From Paludibacteraceae bacterium (GTDB lineage: Bacteria; Bacteroidota; Bacteroidia; Bacteroidales; Paludibacteraceae): DNA of 33,294 nucleotides. Positions within the stretch are counted from its first letter, which is position 1. Each line of letters begins with the position of its first letter. The position numbers were made by a program, and so were the translations under genes. This document shows positions 31,037-33,294 of this stretch, piece after piece. The stretch lies in assembly GCA_016302585.1 (NCBI GenBank), contig JAEDNI010000019.1, positions 1 through 33,294 on the forward strand, in the 5' to 3' direction. The notes below the pieces were generated by a model, which made no database searches, was not told where the DNA came from, and saw only the letters and a program-made list of their open reading frames with translations.

Positions 31037-31780
31037 TTATGCGTATATCGTTTCGGGATATCGGATATCTACCAGCGAGAGTCCTTCGGCAGGCGCTGAA
31101 TGACCGGCTTTGCATCGATCATGCGCGGCAATAATTTCTGCGAGTTGCGCTTCGGTCATCTTCCCTCGTCCGATCTCAAAGAGTGTGCCTACTACAGCGC
31201 GCACCATATTTCGCAAGAATCTGTCGGCCGTGATGACGAAGTACGCTTCGGTTTCATTCTCCTGTACCCACTGCGCTTCGCGGACATCGCAGATAGTCGT
31301 TTTGACATCTGTATGCACGCGGCAGAAAGAAGCGAAGTCCTGTTTGCCCAAGAGCAGCAGGGCTGCTTTATTCATGGCGGCAAAATTCAGGCCGGGTGCA
31401 ACGCGCGTATGCGTGAAAGTAAGGAAAGGATTCTTGCGCGTGGTGACACGATAGCGATAGGTGCGGGATATGGCATTAAATCGCGCATGGGCATCGTTGG
31501 AGACGTGCTGCAGAGCACTGACGGCTATCGAATCGGGTAGGAGATTATTGAGTCGGCCAATGAAATTAACAGGAAGAGACTTCTCAAAATCAAAATGCGC
31601 GATCATATGCTCCGCATGTACGCCTGCGTCGGTGCGCCCGGCGAAAGTGAGGGTTACGGGTTGGCGAAGGATGGTAGCAAAAGCCGTCTCCATCTCTGCC
31701 TGCACCGTGTTTCCATTCGGCTGGGTTTGCGAGCCATGGAAGTCTGTGCCTCGATATGCGAAGGATAAAAAGTAGCGCAT
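31037..31780 (-). CDS. truA: tRNA pseudouridine synthase A
   Basis: 247 aa. It converts uridine to pseudouridine at positions 38-40 of the tRNA anticodon arm. The catalytic aspartate is D51 in FAGRTDAGVHA. Other family blocks: YFLSFAYRGTDFHGSQTQP at the N-terminus, INNLLPDSI-like RLNNLLPDSI (about 76-85), HARFNAISRTYRY and RFLRNMVRAVVGTLFEIGRG near the C-terminus. The length is normal. It starts 9 bp after the flippase gene on the same strand, and short repeats lie across that junction. Confidence 0.96.
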   Translation of the reverse strand: MRYFLSFAYRGTDFHGSQTQPNGNTVQAEMETAFATILRQPVTLTFAGRTDAGVHAEHMIAHFDFEKSLPVNFIGRLNNLLPDSIAVSALQHVSNDAHARFNAISRTYRYRVTTRKNPFLTFTHTRVAPGLNFAAMNKAALLLLGKQDFASFCRVHTDVKTTICDVREAQWVQENETEAYFVITADRFLRNMVRAVVGTLFEIGRGKMTEAQLAEIIAAHDRCKAGHSAPAEGLSLVDIRYPETIYA

Positions 31781-31786
31781 GTTGGG

Positions 31787-31813
31787 GATTTATGATTTCA
31801 AATTTATGATTTT
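31787..31813. repeat. Short repeat (GATTTATGATTT type) at the end of the flippase gene
   Basis: GATTTATGATTTCAAATTTA then TGATTTT supplies the last codons (IINLKS) and stop of the flippase and the gap before truA. Confidence 0.75.
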
Positions 31814-33294
31814 CTTTTTTAGATGGTTGATCTGGTCATTGAGTTCGGGGGAGAGTTGCGCCTTATAAGCAATGAGGCACGCTCCGCCGAGGAGCACGAT
31901 GCTGCGTAAGATACTATCGGTCCATATACCGAAGGACGGCAAGTATGTTTGCCAGAGCCAGTTGAGACCGAAGACTGCAAGGATCAATAGCAGGATGTAG
32001 AGCCATTGGCGATCGATGATACGAATGCGGCAAAGCGGCACAAAGATAGCAATGACCAACAGATAGTACAATCCGTATGAAAGCAGGTTACTGAGTGCTG
32101 CTCCTTCCATTCCATAGAGTGGAATGAGATAATTATTCAAGAGCAAGGCACTGACAGTTAATATAAACGCCAGCACGAGGCTGAAGGCATAGAACCGCGA
32201 GTAATTAAGCGTATTCAAACAAATAGAGAACGTAGCCAAAATCAATTGACTGACGCCCAAGATCAGCACGACATTCTTGGCCGTGGCAAAGGTAGCGCCG
32301 TTGGGCAGGATATGGAAGATAAGATCGATATTAATCCATATCGCCAGAAGAATCAATCCGCCGATGAGTAACATATTTCGTGTTACTTGACGAATAAGGA
32401 TGGAGCATTCTTCGCGGTTCTGCTCTTTGATGGCGCGCGCCAATTGCGGCGAAGCGATGGCTGTTACCGAGCGATTCGGGATGCTGACCATCACCGCCAT
32501 ATACGTAGCGATGGCGAAGATACCGGTGCTATCGAGTCCCATCTTGGCCGTAATAAAGAAGGATGAGAGAGTGGGGGCTAAGACGGTAGTAAGAGCCGAT
32601 ACAATGAGGAATCCGGTGTATAGCAGGTAGCGCCGGATGAGTGGTTTGTTTTGACGTAAGAAGAGCCAATCCGGTCGGAGACGGATGCGCTTGAGCGAGA
32701 AGAAATAGATAATATCTATCAGCGCTGCAATCGCATAGTTGACGCAGATACCGATGACCAGGCCATCCAACGAGAGGATACGCTTTGCATAGAGCAGATA
32801 GAGCACCAGCAGGCCGACACGCACCATGAGTTCGCGCACTCCGCGTGGGAGAACGATATGCATGAGCACATTACAGGTCGATTCGCTGATGGCTTGATAG
32901 AGCATGAAGAACGCCAACGGGAGTACAAAATAATAGTACTCGACGAAGAGTGGAGATTTATCTCCAAACCAGGCAGACAAAGGGGCCTGGCATGCCCAAT
33001 AGATGAGGGCGAAGAAAAGGAAACCGACAAACGGGACGATTAGTGCCCAGAAGAAGAAACCGTGGTCGTCATCGCTGTCTTTCTCTTTGAAATAGGGATA
33101 GAAACGGATGATCGAGGCATTCGTTCCCAATTGCGCGAGCCCGATGAAGAGCGTCGCCGCATCGATAAGCACTCGTGCTAACCCGATCTCCTCAGCGGTG
33201 AGGAAACGGGTTAACACGAAGAACGTAGTGACGATACCTACGGCAATGCCCAGATAGGTAACGATCGTACCACGAATGGATTGCTTAGCGATGA
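31790..33294 (-). CDS. Wzx-like polysaccharide flippase (5' end outside the window)
   Basis: 501 codons are visible before the window edge; the frame is still open at 33294 and the first visible residues are IAKQSIRGTIVTYLGIAVGI, so only the start codon and possibly a few residues are missing. It has about twelve to fourteen hydrophobic segments, in the pattern of the oligosaccharide/MATE-like flippase superfamily (TAEEIGLARVLIDAATLFIG early; QLILATFSICLNTLNYSRFY and GMEGAALSNLLSYGLYYLLV later). Such proteins move lipid-linked sugars across the inner membrane. No glycosyltransferases are visible in the window, so the pathway cannot be named. The C-terminal tail ends in a charged helix (LNDQINHLKKKIINLKS) partly supplied by a short repeat. 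Confidence 0.88.
   Translation of the reverse strand, partial: IAKQSIRGTIVTYLGIAVGIVTTFFVLTRFLTAEEIGLARVLIDAATLFIGLAQLGTNASIIRFYPYFKEKDSDDDHGFFFWALIVPFVGFLFFALIYWACQAPLSAWFGDKSPLFVEYYYFVLPLAFFMLYQAISESTCNVLMHIVLPRGVRELMVRVGLLVLYLLYAKRILSLDGLVIGICVNYAIAALIDIIYFFSLKRIRLRPDWLFLRQNKPLIRRYLLYTGFLIVSALTTVLAPTLSSFFITAKMGLDSTGIFAIATYMAVMVSIPNRSVTAIASPQLARAIKEQNREECSILIRQVTRNMLLIGGLILLAIWINIDLIFHILPNGATFATAKNVVLILGVSQLILATFSICLNTLNYSRFYAFSLVLAFILTVSALLLNNYLIPLYGMEGAALSNLLSYGLYYLLVIAIFVPLCRIRIIDRQWLYILLLILAVFGLNWLWQTYLPSFGIWTDSILRSIVLLGGACLIAYKAQLSPELNDQINHLKKKIINLKS

Overview
The window looks like chromosomal DNA of an uncultured Bacteroidales (phylum Bacteroidota). Three things support this. Promoters almost all have the Bacteroidota form, TTG about 20 bases upstream of TAnnTTTG. 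Several large secreted proteins carry Listeria-Bacteroides/InlB-type repeats. A PorQ-like protein of the type IX secretion system (T9SS) is encoded. Family-level placement cannot be made from this sequence alone. No tRNA, rRNA, CRISPR array, transposase or integrase was seen.

Layout. 1-6199: the tail of one repeat-rich secreted protein, a giant secreted protein of about 1742 aa, and a 121-aa exported protein with a sortase/exosortase-like C-terminal tail; no promoter is visible between them. 6340-7464: a stand-alone AAA-type ATPase. 7465-11880: a gene-poor accessory stretch with a 44-aa ORF, two unrelated HigBA-type toxin-antitoxin pairs on opposite strands and a 335-aa secreted protein, separated by 450-800 bp of non-coding DNA built from dispersed, structured repeats. 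11903-13882 (minus): a helix-hairpin-helix/outer-membrane-barrel protein studded with small inserted repeats. 13975-20164 (plus): an LPG-synthase-type membrane protein, then malQ, a Gfo/Idh/MocA oxidoreductase, an unknown two-TM protein and a PspC protein. 20130-22924 (minus): porQ-cmk-ispH. 23075-24341 (plus): a secreted protein, an S24/S26-type peptidase and a PqqD-like protein. 24342-25039: a non-coding gap with a striking nested inverted repeat. 25040-30808: a second giant secreted protein. 30851-30988: a 45-aa peptide gene with its own promoter and terminator. 31037-33294 (minus): a flippase (running off the window) and truA.

How the parts fit. The two giant proteins and the 335-aa protein have signal peptides and a similar short C-terminal tail, as expected for surface proteins of a T9SS organism, and porQ lies in the same window. 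The S26 peptidase/PqqD pair resembles the leader-peptide handling part of peptide-modification (RiPP-like) clusters; the 45-aa peptide 6.5 kb downstream is a possible but unproven substrate. The housekeeping genes (ispH, cmk, truA, malQ) look intact.

The most unusual global feature is a set of very short tandem repeats (about 7-12 bp units) that fill many intergenic gaps and have also been accepted in frame inside conserved genes, including ispH. A second palindromic element is inserted three times in a single gene. These repeats, the structured repeat family around the toxin-antitoxin genes, and the approximately 119-nt nested stem at 24394-24512 are the best candidates for undescribed biology.
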